Source of the DNA: Lachnospiraceae bacterium
GTDB taxonomy: Bacteria > Bacillota > Clostridia > Lachnospirales > Lachnospiraceae
Assembly (NCBI GenBank): GCA_029005135.1
Contig: JAQXFO010000005.1
Span: 1 to 38,415, forward strand
Reading direction: 5' to 3'
Length of the DNA stretch: 38,415 bases
In this document: positions 26,110-33,741 of the stretch, in pieces
Numbering within the stretch: the stretch's first letter is position 1
Layout of the letters: each line of letters opens with the position of its first letter
Translations under genes and position numbers: made by a program
Notes under the pieces: model-generated
What the model saw: only the letters and a program-made list of their open reading frames with translations
Told to the model about the DNA's origin: nothing
The model's database searches: none

Positions 26110-26693
26110 TGGAAAAACGTCAGTATAAGCTGGTTACCTGTACCATCAACGGTGTCGAGCGGTCGGCTATGGTGGATGTGAGAGCGTCTCTGGCCGATAT
26201 GCTGCGCAATGAGTATGAACTTACCTCCGTCAAAAAAGGCTGTGATGTGGGGGAATGCGGCGCCTGTACCGTCATCATCGACGGCGAATGCTACAATTCC
26301 TGCATTTATCTGGCGATCTGGGCCGAGGGCAAGAATATCCGCACAGCCGAAGGACTGGTGGGCCCGAACGGAGAATTGTCCGACATCCAGCAGGCCTTTG
26401 TAGACGAAGCGGCAATCCAGTGCGGTTTCTGCTCACCGGGCTTTATCATGACGGCGACCGAGATTCTGGAAAAGGATAAGATTTATACCGATGAGGAACT
26501 GAGGAAGCTCCTGTCCGGCCATCTGTGCCGCTGCACCGGCTATGAGAATATTCTGACAGCCGTCCGCAAGACCATGTATAAGCGTCAGGGCCTCGAAGCC
26601 CCGGACGAGCTGCCTGAATCCGCCTGGGCGCTGAAAGGCACCGACAAGCCCTCCGCCGGTCGTTTTGAAAACATGGATTTGACAGAAGGCTGA
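26109..26693 (+). CDS. xdhC: Xanthine dehydrogenase-type [2Fe-2S] subunit
   Basis: Small electron-transfer subunit with two [2Fe-2S] clusters. The plant-ferredoxin-type cluster uses Cys45, Cys50, Cys53 and Cys65 (GCDVGECGACT). The second uses Cys105, Cys108, Cys140 and Cys142 (QCGFCSPG and CRCTGY). All eight ligands are present. At 194 residues it is some 30-35 residues longer than E. coli XdhC; the extra part is a C-terminal tail rich in Pro, Glu and Ala with no recognisable motif. The start overlaps the xdhB stop by one base. It ends 52 bases before a bidirectional terminator. Confidence 0.92.
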   Translation: MEKRQYKLVTCTINGVERSAMVDVRASLADMLRNEYELTSVKKGCDVGECGACTVIIDGECYNSCIYLAIWAEGKNIRTAEGLVGPNGELSDIQQAFVDEAAIQCGFCSPGFIMTATEILEKDKIYTDEELRKLLSGHLCRCTGYENILTAVRKTMYKRQGLEAPDELPESAWALKGTDKPSAGRFENMDLTEG

Positions 26694-26745
26694 ACTGTGA
26701 GATAACAGAATAAGCCAGAGACGACAGCTGAAGACAAAACAAAAG

Positions 26746-26779
26746 AGGCGTTGAAGCTACCTGGGCTTCAACGCCTTTA
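26746..26779. terminator. Bidirectional terminator between xdhC and aroA
   Basis: A perfect 12-bp stem, AGGCGTTGAAGC (26746-26757) with GCTTCAACGCCT (26765-26776), has a 7-base loop. On the plus strand TTAT follows. On the minus strand the bases before the stem give CTTTTGTTTTG. It serves two convergent operons and is better suited to aroA. Confidence 0.9.
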
Positions 26780-26817
26780 TCATGGCCGGAAAACCGGCAT
26801 TTTTCCAGATGGTTGTG

Positions 26818-28092
26818 TTACAGGGAGAGAGACTTAAGGGCCTCAAAAAACCCCGGGAAGGAGACATCGACACAGGCAGCATCACGGATGGTCATATCAC
26901 CCGTGACGAGACCGGCCACGGCGAAGGCCATTGCCATACGATGATCGCCCAGGGTCTCGATGACGGCGCCGTGGAGCGGACATCCACCCCTTATGATCAT
27001 GCCGTTATCCGTGGCGGTGATATCGGCCCCCATGCGTGTCAGATTTTCGGTGATCAGCATCAGACGGTCGGTTTCCTTGACTTTGAGCTCGGCGGCATCG
27101 GTGATCACGGTCTCACCGTCGGCAAAGGCAGCCATGACGGCGATCATCGGCAGTTCATCGATCAGCGTCGGTATCAGGCTGCCCCCGATGGTCGTACCGG
27201 TGAGACGCCCCGGCCGGACCAGAAGATCGGCGGAGGGTTCACCCTCTTCGCCGCGGCTGTCAAGGCAGATAACATCGCCGCCCATGGCTTTAATCACACG
27301 GAGGATACCGTCCCGGGTCGCATTTGTGCCGACATGATCAAGACGGATCTCGCTGCCCGGTACCAGAAGGCCGGCAGCCAGAAAATACGCCGCCGATGAG
27401 ATATCGCCGGGCACATGGATATCGCAGCCCCTGAGGGTCTGACCGGGACGGATGACGGCGGTGGTGCCGGAAGACGTGATATCGGCGCCGAAGACCTTCA
27501 GCATTCGCTCGGAATGGTCCCGGGACAGTGCCGGTTCGATAACCGTGGTGGGTGAATCGGCATAGAGACCCGCCAGAAGCAGGCAGGATTTGATCTGGGC
27601 CGAGGCGACCGGCGTCCGATAGGTGATGCCCGTCAGTGGCCTGCCGCTGATCAGGAGCGGAGCGCAGCCGCTGCCGTTTTCGGATATCACGGAACCGCCC
27701 ATTTTCGTGAGGGGCGTGATGATGCGCTTCATCGGACGGGAGGTCAGGGAGGCATCACCGGTAATGCGGGAGTCGAAGGCCTGACCGGCCAGAATACCGC
27801 TGAGAAGGCGGGTCGTCGTCCCGGAATTGCCCGCATTGAGCGTGCTGTCCGGCTTTGTCAGTCCATGAAGGCCGACACCGTGTACGGTGAGTGACTCGCC
27901 GTCGTGTTCGATGGCGACGCCCATGCGCCGCATGCAGTCGATAGTGGACAGGCAGTCAGCACTGGGAAGAAAGTGGGAGACCCGGGTCGTGCCTTCCGCC
28001 AGAGCCCCAATCATGACGGCTCTGTGGGATACGGATTTGTCACCCGGGATCGTCAGACGGCCCCGAAGGCCGCGGGAGGCATCAATTTTCAT
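26818..28092 (-). CDS. aroA: 3-phosphoshikimate 1-carboxyvinyltransferase (EPSP synthase)
   Basis: Joins shikimate-3-phosphate and phosphoenolpyruvate in the sixth step of aromatic amino acid synthesis. The 424 residues contain IPGDKSVSHRAVMIGALAEG at the N terminus, LNAGNSGTTTRLLSGILAGQ, the arginine-rich ITGDASLTSRPMKRI, and the ELKVKETDRL and GDHRMAMAFAVAGL motifs near the C terminus. Alanine follows the glycine of the LNAGNSGT motif; this region determines glyphosate sensitivity, but I cannot assign a class with confidence. Its ATG overlaps the end of tyrA by 11 bases, so the two are coupled. Confidence 0.97.
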   Translation of the reverse strand: MKIDASRGLRGRLTIPGDKSVSHRAVMIGALAEGTTRVSHFLPSADCLSTIDCMRRMGVAIEHDGESLTVHGVGLHGLTKPDSTLNAGNSGTTTRLLSGILAGQAFDSRITGDASLTSRPMKRIITPLTKMGGSVISENGSGCAPLLISGRPLTGITYRTPVASAQIKSCLLLAGLYADSPTTVIEPALSRDHSERMLKVFGADITSSGTTAVIRPGQTLRGCDIHVPGDISSAAYFLAAGLLVPGSEIRLDHVGTNATRDGILRVIKAMGGDVICLDSRGEEGEPSADLLVRPGRLTGTTIGGSLIPTLIDELPMIAVMAAFADGETVITDAAELKVKETDRLMLITENLTRMGADITATDNGMIIRGGCPLHGAVIETLGDHRMAMAFAVAGLVTGDMTIRDAACVDVSFPGFFEALKSLSL

Positions 28093-29158
28093 AGACGGTA
28101 TAACCGGATCCTTTCAATGTGCGAATGGCGCGGGAGAGAGAAGCGCGATCCCAGAAGCTGAGCCGGATCACACCGCCTTCTGTCTCGCGGTTATGGGTAA
28201 TGCCCATATTTTTAATGTTGATATTGTGGGCGGCCAGAGCCGAGGCGATATCGGCGATGGCACCTTCCTCGTCGCGAATATCGCAGGTGATGCTGTATTC
28301 ACTGTGTCCCATGGCGGAGAAGCTGTCGCGGTAGGCCTTGCAGTCGGCGAAGATATTCCAGAGTTTATCCTTATCGGCATCGGCCACAGCCTGACGGTAT
28401 TCCTGCATTTTTTCAATATAATGATCCAGGATCGGCAGGATGGCATCCCGGTTGGCCAGGCAGATCTCCTGCCACATGGCCGGTGATGAAGAGGAAATGC
28501 GTGTAATGTCACGGAAACCGCCGGCCGCCACCGTCTTCATGAGCTGACGTTGATTGTCTTCGCCTTCAACCAGGTTGACCAGGGCGGCGGAAATCAGATG
28601 CGGCACGTGGGAGACGGCCGCCACGATGCGGTCGTGTTCGCGGTAATCGAGGACGAGGGGCAGGGAGCCGAGGGAGGCGATCAGCGTTTTCAGCTCCGTC
28701 ACACGGGCCGAGGGCACATCCTCTGTCGGTGTCAGCATATAGTAAACGTTTTCCAGCAGGATCGGACGGCTGAAATCATAACCGATTTTCTCGGATCCGG
28801 TCATGGGATGGCCGCCGATGAAATGTGCGTTCAGCCCCAGCTTTTCCACAGCTTCGTGAATGGCCGTCTTGGTGGAGCCGACATCGCTCAGGATAGCCTT
28901 TTCCTTCAGCTGCGGTTTCAGAACCGGCAGAAAATCAAGGGCCGTGATGACGGGTACGCAGATAAAAATGATATCGCAGTCTTCAAATCCGCTTTCGATC
29001 GAAGGGAGCATGACGTCGACCACATCGTCCGAGGCCGCCTTTTGCAGCACTTCGCGCCGCCGGGTCCAGGCTTTGATAATCGTGTCGGGATGTTTTTCAC
29101 GTATGGCTTTGGCGATCGATCCCCCGATCAGGCCAAGCCCGATAAATCCTACAGTCAT
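28082..29158 (-). CDS. tyrA: Prephenate dehydrogenase with ACT domain
   Basis: NAD-dependent oxidation and decarboxylation of prephenate to 4-hydroxyphenylpyruvate, the precursor of tyrosine. The 358 residues have an N-terminal Rossmann fold (GFIGLGLIGGSIAKAI, residues 4-19), DVGSTKTAI, the active-site GGHPMTGSEKIGYDFS and VSHVPHLISAAL with the conserved histidines, and GGFRDITRIS. A C-terminal ACT domain (about 285-355, CDIRDEEGAIADIASALAAH) suggests feedback control by an aromatic amino acid. GGAAGG lies 12 bases before the ATG. First gene of a two-gene operon with aroA. Confidence 0.95.
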   Translation of the reverse strand: MTVGFIGLGLIGGSIAKAIREKHPDTIIKAWTRRREVLQKAASDDVVDVMLPSIESGFEDCDIIFICVPVITALDFLPVLKPQLKEKAILSDVGSTKTAIHEAVEKLGLNAHFIGGHPMTGSEKIGYDFSRPILLENVYYMLTPTEDVPSARVTELKTLIASLGSLPLVLDYREHDRIVAAVSHVPHLISAALVNLVEGEDNQRQLMKTVAAGGFRDITRISSSSPAMWQEICLANRDAILPILDHYIEKMQEYRQAVADADKDKLWNIFADCKAYRDSFSAMGHSEYSITCDIRDEEGAIADIASALAAHNINIKNMGITHNRETEGGVIRLSFWDRASLSRAIRTLKGSGYTVYEN

Positions 29159-29191
29159 AATCGTGGTATTCCTTCCGTTGTCGTGATGCTT

Positions 29192-29218
29192 ATTTTAACA
29201 CATTTTTCACGAAAACAA
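29192..29218 (-). promoter_or_regulatory. Probable extended -10 promoter for tyrA-aroA
   Basis: On the minus strand, TAAAAT (29192-29197) is preceded by TGT, giving an extended -10. The only -35-like hexamer, TTGTTT (29213-29218), is 15 bases away, shorter than ideal. This is plausible but weaker than the divergent EF-G promoter. Confidence 0.5.
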
Positions 29219-29279
29219 GGAGTAACTTTGCTGATTTAAAGTGATAAATCTCAAAATTGTTTAATTTGTTGATGAAGTA

Positions 29280-29308
29280 TTGAAAAAAAGTTGTGACTTT
29301 AGTAAAAT
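29280..29308 (+). promoter_or_regulatory. Promoter of the EF-G paralogue gene
   Basis: TTGAAA (29280-29285) and TAAAAT (29303-29308) are 17 bases apart in an AT-rich region, giving a start near 29315 and a leader of about 30 bases. Confidence 0.8.
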
Positions 29309-29334
29309 ATAGCCAAGTATTGAAATTCCTGTAT

Positions 29335-29340
29335 GGAGGT
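29335..29340 (+). promoter_or_regulatory. Ribosome binding site deciding the EF-G paralogue start
   Basis: GGAGGT at 29335-29340 lies four bases before the ATG at 29345. An in-frame ATG at 29333 overlaps this site, so using it would place the ribosome binding site inside the gene. The start is therefore 29345. Confidence 0.8.
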
Positions 29341-29344
29341 AGTC

Positions 29345-31435
29345 ATGAACGTTTACAGAACCGATAAAATCCGCAACGTTGTGCTTCTGGGCCACAGCGG
29401 TTCAGGCAAAACAAGTGTTGCCGAGGCCATGGCTTATCTGGCTGGTATCACCAACAGACTGGGCAATGTCACCGACGGCAACACCGTCAGCGACTTCGAT
29501 AAAGAAGAAATCAGGAGAAAGATCTCAATTTCCACATCCGTTATTCCGGCGGAATTCAACGGCTATAAGCTGAATATCCTGGATACGCCGGGTTATTTCG
29601 ATTTCGTCGGTGAAGTCGAGGAAGCCGCCGGTGTCGCTGATGCCGCCATCATCTGCATCTCCGCCAAGGACGGTGTCCAGGTGGGTACACAGAAGGCCTG
29701 GGATATCTGCGAAGAGCGCAACATCCCGCGCATGATCTATGTCACGAATATGGACAACGACGATGCCAGCTATCGTGATGTCGTTGAAAAACTGGTGGAA
29801 CTCTACGGCAAGCGCATCGCCCCGATGCATATGCCGATCCGTGAAGACGGCAAGTTCACCGGCTATGTCAACATCGTCAAACAGGCCGGCCGCCGTTACC
29901 TTGAAAAGGGCGGCAGCACCGAAGGCACGATTCCGGAATATCTGAATGAATATCTGGAAGAATACCACAACAACCTGATGGAATCCGTCGCCGAGGTTTC
30001 CGAAGAATTCATGGATCGCTATTTCAGCGGCGATGAATTCTCTGAAGCGGAAGTTACCTCCGCCCTGGCCACCAATATCCGTGACTGCACCATGGTGCCG
30101 GTCTGCATGGGCTGCCCGATTCAGTTCAAGGGTGTCATGAAGCTCATGGAAGATATCATCGAATACTTCCCGGATCCGAGCCAGAGAGCCTGCAGCGGCA
30201 TTAATCAGAAGTCAAATGAGATCTTCGAAGCCAACTATGACTTCTCCAAAGCCAAAACGGCGTACGTCTGGAAGACCATGGTTGACCCGTTCATCGGTAA
30301 ATACAGCCTGATCAAAGTCTGTTCCGGCACCCTGAAAGGTGACGATACCCTGTACAATGCCGAAAAGGGCACCGAGCAGAGACTGGGCAAGCTGTACGTC
30401 CTGACCGGCAACAAGCCCACCGAGATTGCCGAGCTTCAGGCCGGTGACATCGGCGCCCTGGCCAAGCTGAACGATATCAGCACCGGCGATACGCTGTCCA
30501 CCAAGGCCACACCGGTCCTGTTCCCGAAGGCCGTTCTGTCCACACCGTATACCTATAAGCGGTACAAAGCCGTCAAGAAGGGGGAAGAGGACAAGATCGC
30601 ACAGGCCCTCGGCCGTCTGGCTCAGGAAGATCTGACGATCCGCGTCGTACAGGATTCCGCCAACCGTCAGAGTCTGATCTACGGTATGGGCGAACAGCAT
30701 CTGGATATTGCCGTCAGCAAGCTGAAGGAACGCTATAAAGTCGAAGTCGAGCTGGTTGAACCGAAGGTGGCCTTCCGCGAAACGATCCGCAAGTCCTCGG
30801 ATGTTCAGGGCAAATATAAGAAGCAGACAGGCGGTCACGGTCAGTTCGGTGATGTCCGCATGAAGTTTGAACCGAGCGGTGATACCTCCAAGCCCTATAT
30901 CTTTGAGGTCTCCGTCGTCGGCGGTACTGTTCCGAAGAACTATTATCCGGCTGTTGAAAAGGGTCTGGCCGAATGTGTCCTTAAGGGCCCGCTGGCCGCT
31001 TATCCGGTCGTCGGTGTCAAGGCCAACCTGTATGACGGTTCCTATCATCCGGTCGATTCCTCAGAGCAGGCCTTCAAGACAGCGACACATATGGCCTTCA
31101 AGGACGGCTTCCTGAAAGCCAGCCCGGTTCTTCTTGAGCCGATCGTCACGCTGAAGGTCAAGGTCAACGACAAGTACACCGGCGACGTCATGGGTGATCT
31201 GAATAAAAGACGCGGCCGTGTTCTGGGTATGAACCCGGGCAAGAACGGTCAGACCGTCATCGAAGCCGAAGTCCCGCAGATGGAAATCTATGGTTACGGT
31301 ACGACACTGAGATCCATGACAGGCGGTTCCGGTGACTTCTCCTTCGAATTTGCCCGTTATGAGCAGGCTCCGGCAGATGTCCAGGAAAAGCAGATCAAGC
31401 TCCGCGCCGATCAGCTTGAAAAGGATGAAGACTGA
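29345..31435 (+). CDS. Elongation factor G-like GTPase (EF-G paralogue)
   Basis: Five-domain translational GTPase of 696 residues from the chosen ATG. The domain order of EF-G is complete: G domain, the beta-barrel domain II (YSLIKVCSGTLKGDDTLYN), domains III and IV (TGGHGQFGDVRMKFEP), and the domain V region (EVPQMEIYGYGTTLRSMTGG). The P-loop GHSGSGKTS is intact. Three other G-domain elements differ from canonical EF-G. Switch II is DTPGYFDF, with Tyr where EF-G has the catalytic His. The NKMD motif is TNMD. The GSAFKNKG motif is GCPIQFKG. It is not next to rpsL, rpsG or tuf, where normal fusA sits, so a second canonical EF-G is expected elsewhere. The role is unknown. Because conserved domains are otherwise intact I think these changes belong to a subfamily and are not decay. 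Confidence 0.85.
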   Translation: MNVYRTDKIRNVVLLGHSGSGKTSVAEAMAYLAGITNRLGNVTDGNTVSDFDKEEIRRKISISTSVIPAEFNGYKLNILDTPGYFDFVGEVEEAAGVADAAIICISAKDGVQVGTQKAWDICEERNIPRMIYVTNMDNDDASYRDVVEKLVELYGKRIAPMHMPIREDGKFTGYVNIVKQAGRRYLEKGGSTEGTIPEYLNEYLEEYHNNLMESVAEVSEEFMDRYFSGDEFSEAEVTSALATNIRDCTMVPVCMGCPIQFKGVMKLMEDIIEYFPDPSQRACSGINQKSNEIFEANYDFSKAKTAYVWKTMVDPFIGKYSLIKVCSGTLKGDDTLYNAEKGTEQRLGKLYVLTGNKPTEIAELQAGDIGALAKLNDISTGDTLSTKATPVLFPKAVLSTPYTYKRYKAVKKGEEDKIAQALGRLAQEDLTIRVVQDSANRQSLIYGMGEQHLDIAVSKLKERYKVEVELVEPKVAFRETIRKSSDVQGKYKKQTGGHGQFGDVRMKFEPSGDTSKPYIFEVSVVGGTVPKNYYPAVEKGLAECVLKGPLAAYPVVGVKANLYDGSYHPVDSSEQAFKTATHMAFKDGFLKASPVLLEPIVTLKVKVNDKYTGDVMGDLNKRRGRVLGMNPGKNGQTVIEAEVPQMEIYGYGTTLRSMTGGSGDFSFEFARYEQAPADVQEKQIKLRADQLEKDED

Positions 31436-31479
31436 CAGCGGACATAGTGCCGACTGACAGCACAATACAGCATCATAAT

Positions 31480-31520
31480 AAAGGGAGTAAAAAATGCCAA
31501 AGCATTTTTTACTCCCTTTT
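31480..31520. terminator. Terminator after the EF-G paralogue
   Basis: A perfect stem of about 18 bp runs from 31480-31497 to 31502-31519 with a 4-base loop, ending in TTTT. It contains internal A and T runs. On the minus strand the tail is TTTATTATG, so it may also serve the convergent dehydrogenase gene. Confidence 0.9.
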
Positions 31521-31586
31521 GTCGTACCCGTATTACCGGATGCGGCGTGATCTGCTGTCTGTAGATGAAACAGCTGCTGACCGTTA

Positions 31587-32384
31587 TCAGGACTTCGCCG
31601 GGTAGGATATCGGATCCAGGTAGAGCTTCTCAGGCATACGGATCTGGACACAGCCCCCGTCGACGCAGAGGGTCTCGCCGGTGATACCGTCGCTGTCAGC
31701 ACTGGCCAGAAAGGCCACAGACGGGGCGATCTTAGCGGCGGTGTTCAGCTCGGGAAGGGCTCCCATTTTACGGAAGCTTTCGAGTACATGGGCCGGCCTT
31801 TTTTCGTTGTTAGTGACTGTGGTGCCCGGTGCGACCGCATTGACACAGATGCCGTATTCGCCCAGTTCCAGGGCCATGGCACGAGTCAGATTGACAAGAG
31901 CCGATTTGGCAGCACAATAGACACTCATGCCGCGTTCTCCGTAAAAGGCGGCTGTCGAAGCGATATGAATGATCTTGCCGGAGATATGGTCGTCAATCAT
32001 CGCCTGTGCGGCTGCCTGTGAGAGAAAGAAGAGGGACGCCATGTAATCGCTGAAGCCCCTGCGGAAATTCTCCCGGGAGACGCTGAGGAAGGGCTCGTTG
32101 GTCCACCATGCGGCATTGTTGACGAGAATATCCAGGTGGCCGAAAGTTTCCCGTACGGCCTCGATGACCCGGGCCGGCGCTGTCTCATCATAGAGTTCAA
32201 TGAGACGGTATTCGGCGATACCGCCGGCACTTCGGATTTCCTCCGCCACTTTTTGACAACGGGCGTTATCGCGTCCGATTATCATAACGGAAGCGCCTTC
32301 TTCTGCCAGTCTTTTGGCCGCTTCATACCCGATGCCGCTGCTGGCTCCGGTAACGACGGCTGTTTTTCCGCTAAGTCTTTTCAT
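31587..32384 (-). CDS. Short-chain dehydrogenase/reductase
   Basis: NAD(P)-dependent oxidoreductase of the classical SDR family, 265 residues. The cofactor motif TGASSGIG lies at residues 13-20, NNAAWW is the NNAG-type motif, and the catalytic triad comprises the Ser in HIASTAAF and YCAAK (Tyr and Lys). The C terminus has the GETLCVDGG turn of this group, with a tail (RMPEKLYLDPISYPAKS) longer than usual. The ATG follows GAGGAGG. Basic Arg and Asn after the first strand (IIGRDNAR) suggest NADPH. It lies downstream of prs, separated by a terminator. The substrate cannot be read from the sequence. Confidence 0.9.
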   Translation of the reverse strand: MKRLSGKTAVVTGASSGIGYEAAKRLAEEGASVMIIGRDNARCQKVAEEIRSAGGIAEYRLIELYDETAPARVIEAVRETFGHLDILVNNAAWWTNEPFLSVSRENFRRGFSDYMASLFFLSQAAAQAMIDDHISGKIIHIASTAAFYGERGMSVYCAAKSALVNLTRAMALELGEYGICVNAVAPGTTVTNNEKRPAHVLESFRKMGALPELNTAAKIAPSVAFLASADSDGITGETLCVDGGCVQIRMPEKLYLDPISYPAKS

Positions 32385-32399
32385 ATTCTAATCCTCCTC

Positions 32400-32435
32400 A
32401 AAAAGATCAGGCATCCGCATGGAACCGGATGCCTG
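32400..32435 (-). terminator. Terminator between prs and the dehydrogenase gene
   Basis: A perfect 10-bp stem, CAGGCATCCG (32408-32417) with CGGATGCCTG (32426-32435), has an 8-base loop. Read on the minus strand it is followed by ATCTTTTTG. The dehydrogenase ribosome binding site follows directly, so that gene is either expressed by read-through or by a promoter I cannot see. Confidence 0.85.
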
Positions 32436-32444
32436 TGAATAACA

Positions 32445-33605
32445 TTATTGTTTCTTCAGCATATGTGTGATCATATGGGTTGTCGACTTGATCTTGTCGG
32501 TACTGATATCGTGGTTGAGGATATCAATGATACTGGCCATGTAATTGTACATGTTGGCCGTTTCGTAATAGGGCCGGCTCAGGAGCTCGGGGGAGCGGTA
32601 GGACAGATTCGTGGTGATCAGTTTATCGAGCATACCCTTTTCATAGAGATCATCGAAGGCCCCGAGGCCGTTTGTAAAAAGGCCGAAGGTGCAGCAGATA
32701 AAGACACGGGCACAGCCTCTGGCTTTCAGTTTTTTGCAGACGTCGATCATGGAGCCGCCGGAAGCGATCATATCGTCGATGATGACCACATCCTTGCCCT
32801 TGACCGAATCACCGAGGAATTCATGGGCCACGATGGGATTCTTGCCGTCCACGACCCGGGAATAGTCACGGCGTTTATAGAAGGTGCCCATGTCCACATT
32901 GATAATGTTTGACAGGTAGATGCCGCGGTTCATGGCTCCCTCGTCCGGGCTGATGACCATGAAATGATCCTTGTCCAGGATAAGATCCGGCACCGATTTT
33001 TTCAGGGCACGCAGAAACTGATAGGTCGGCATGAAATTATCGAAGCCGCAGAGAGGTACCGCATTCATCACACGGGGGTCATGGGCATCGAAGGTGACAA
33101 TGTTGGCCACGCCGTAATCCGCCAGTTCCTTCAGGGCGACGGCACAGTCCAGCGACTCCTGACCGCTGCGCTTGTGCTGACGGCCGCAGTAGAGGAAGGG
33201 CATGATCACGTTGATGCGGCGGGCTTTACCGTTGGCCGCGGAGATCAGTCTCTTCAGATCCTGGAAATGATTGTCCGGGGACATATGGTTCTCATGACCG
33301 CAGACTTTGTAGCTGATGCTGTTATTGGTGACATCCGTGAGGATATACATATCCGAACCGCGGATGGATTCGTTGATCTTGACTTTGCCTTCACCGGTTC
33401 CATAACGGGAGGATGTGATATTGAGGAGGTAACTGTCCTCAGCATATCCCGGAATGACGTTTTCGGGATGCTTATCCTGGGAAGCACGGCGTGATGTCAC
33501 GAGGTTTTTGTTAACGGCTGCGGCCATCTCGGCGGCACCCTCGAGGGCAGCCAGCTTAAGCGGTGCTACAGGCGGATTAGAGAACTGCAATTCATTCGAT
33601 GACAT
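32445..33605 (-). CDS. prs: Ribose-phosphate pyrophosphokinase, long clostridial type
   Basis: Makes PRPP from ribose-5-phosphate and ATP for nucleotide, histidine and tryptophan synthesis. At 386 residues it is about 70 longer than the common class I enzyme (about 315), with an extended N terminus of some 50 residues. Core motifs are recognisable but altered: RGSDMYILTDV for RGxDVFIIQ, TFDAHDP for the DLHA region, VISPDEGAM for VSPDxGG, YKRRDYSR for the flexible-loop KRR, and the PRPP-binding loop VVIIDDMIASGGSM. A long Prs group of this kind is known in Clostridia, as I recall. AAGGGAG precedes the ATG. The promoter is back to back with that of der. Confidence 0.9.
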   Translation of the reverse strand: MSSNELQFSNPPVAPLKLAALEGAAEMAAAVNKNLVTSRRASQDKHPENVIPGYAEDSYLLNITSSRYGTGEGKVKINESIRGSDMYILTDVTNNSISYKVCGHENHMSPDNHFQDLKRLISAANGKARRINVIMPFLYCGRQHKRSGQESLDCAVALKELADYGVANIVTFDAHDPRVMNAVPLCGFDNFMPTYQFLRALKKSVPDLILDKDHFMVISPDEGAMNRGIYLSNIINVDMGTFYKRRDYSRVVDGKNPIVAHEFLGDSVKGKDVVIIDDMIASGGSMIDVCKKLKARGCARVFICCTFGLFTNGLGAFDDLYEKGMLDKLITTNLSYRSPELLSRPYYETANMYNYMASIIDILNHDISTDKIKSTTHMITHMLKKQ

Positions 33606-33636
33606 TAGATTTCTCCCTTCTCAGTAAGACGGCATC

Positions 33637-33666
33637 ATTATAGCATCGACTCAAGCGCCGGTTCAA
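33637..33666 (-). promoter_or_regulatory. Promoter of prs
   Basis: Read on the minus strand: TTGAAC (33661-33666), 18 bases, then a perfect TATAAT (33637-33642). Its -35 lies only five bases from the -35 of the divergent der promoter (33672-33677), so polymerase on one may hinder the other. Confidence 0.8.
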
Positions 33667-33671
33667 GATTG

Positions 33672-33700
33672 TTTACAAAAAACCCGAGAATTGATATGAT
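33672..33700 (+). promoter_or_regulatory. Promoter of the der-plsY-gpsA operon
   Basis: TTTACA (33672-33677) and TATGAT (33695-33700) are 17 bases apart, with a predicted start near 33707 and an AAGGGGG ribosome binding site before der. Confidence 0.75.
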
Positions 33701-33741
33701 AAAAGTCATTATGAACGCTTACCTGAAAAAGGGGGAACACT

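Noticed and set aside
29333-29344. ATG at 29333 as the EF-G paralogue start
   Set aside because: It overlaps the GGAGGT site that properly serves the ATG at 29345.
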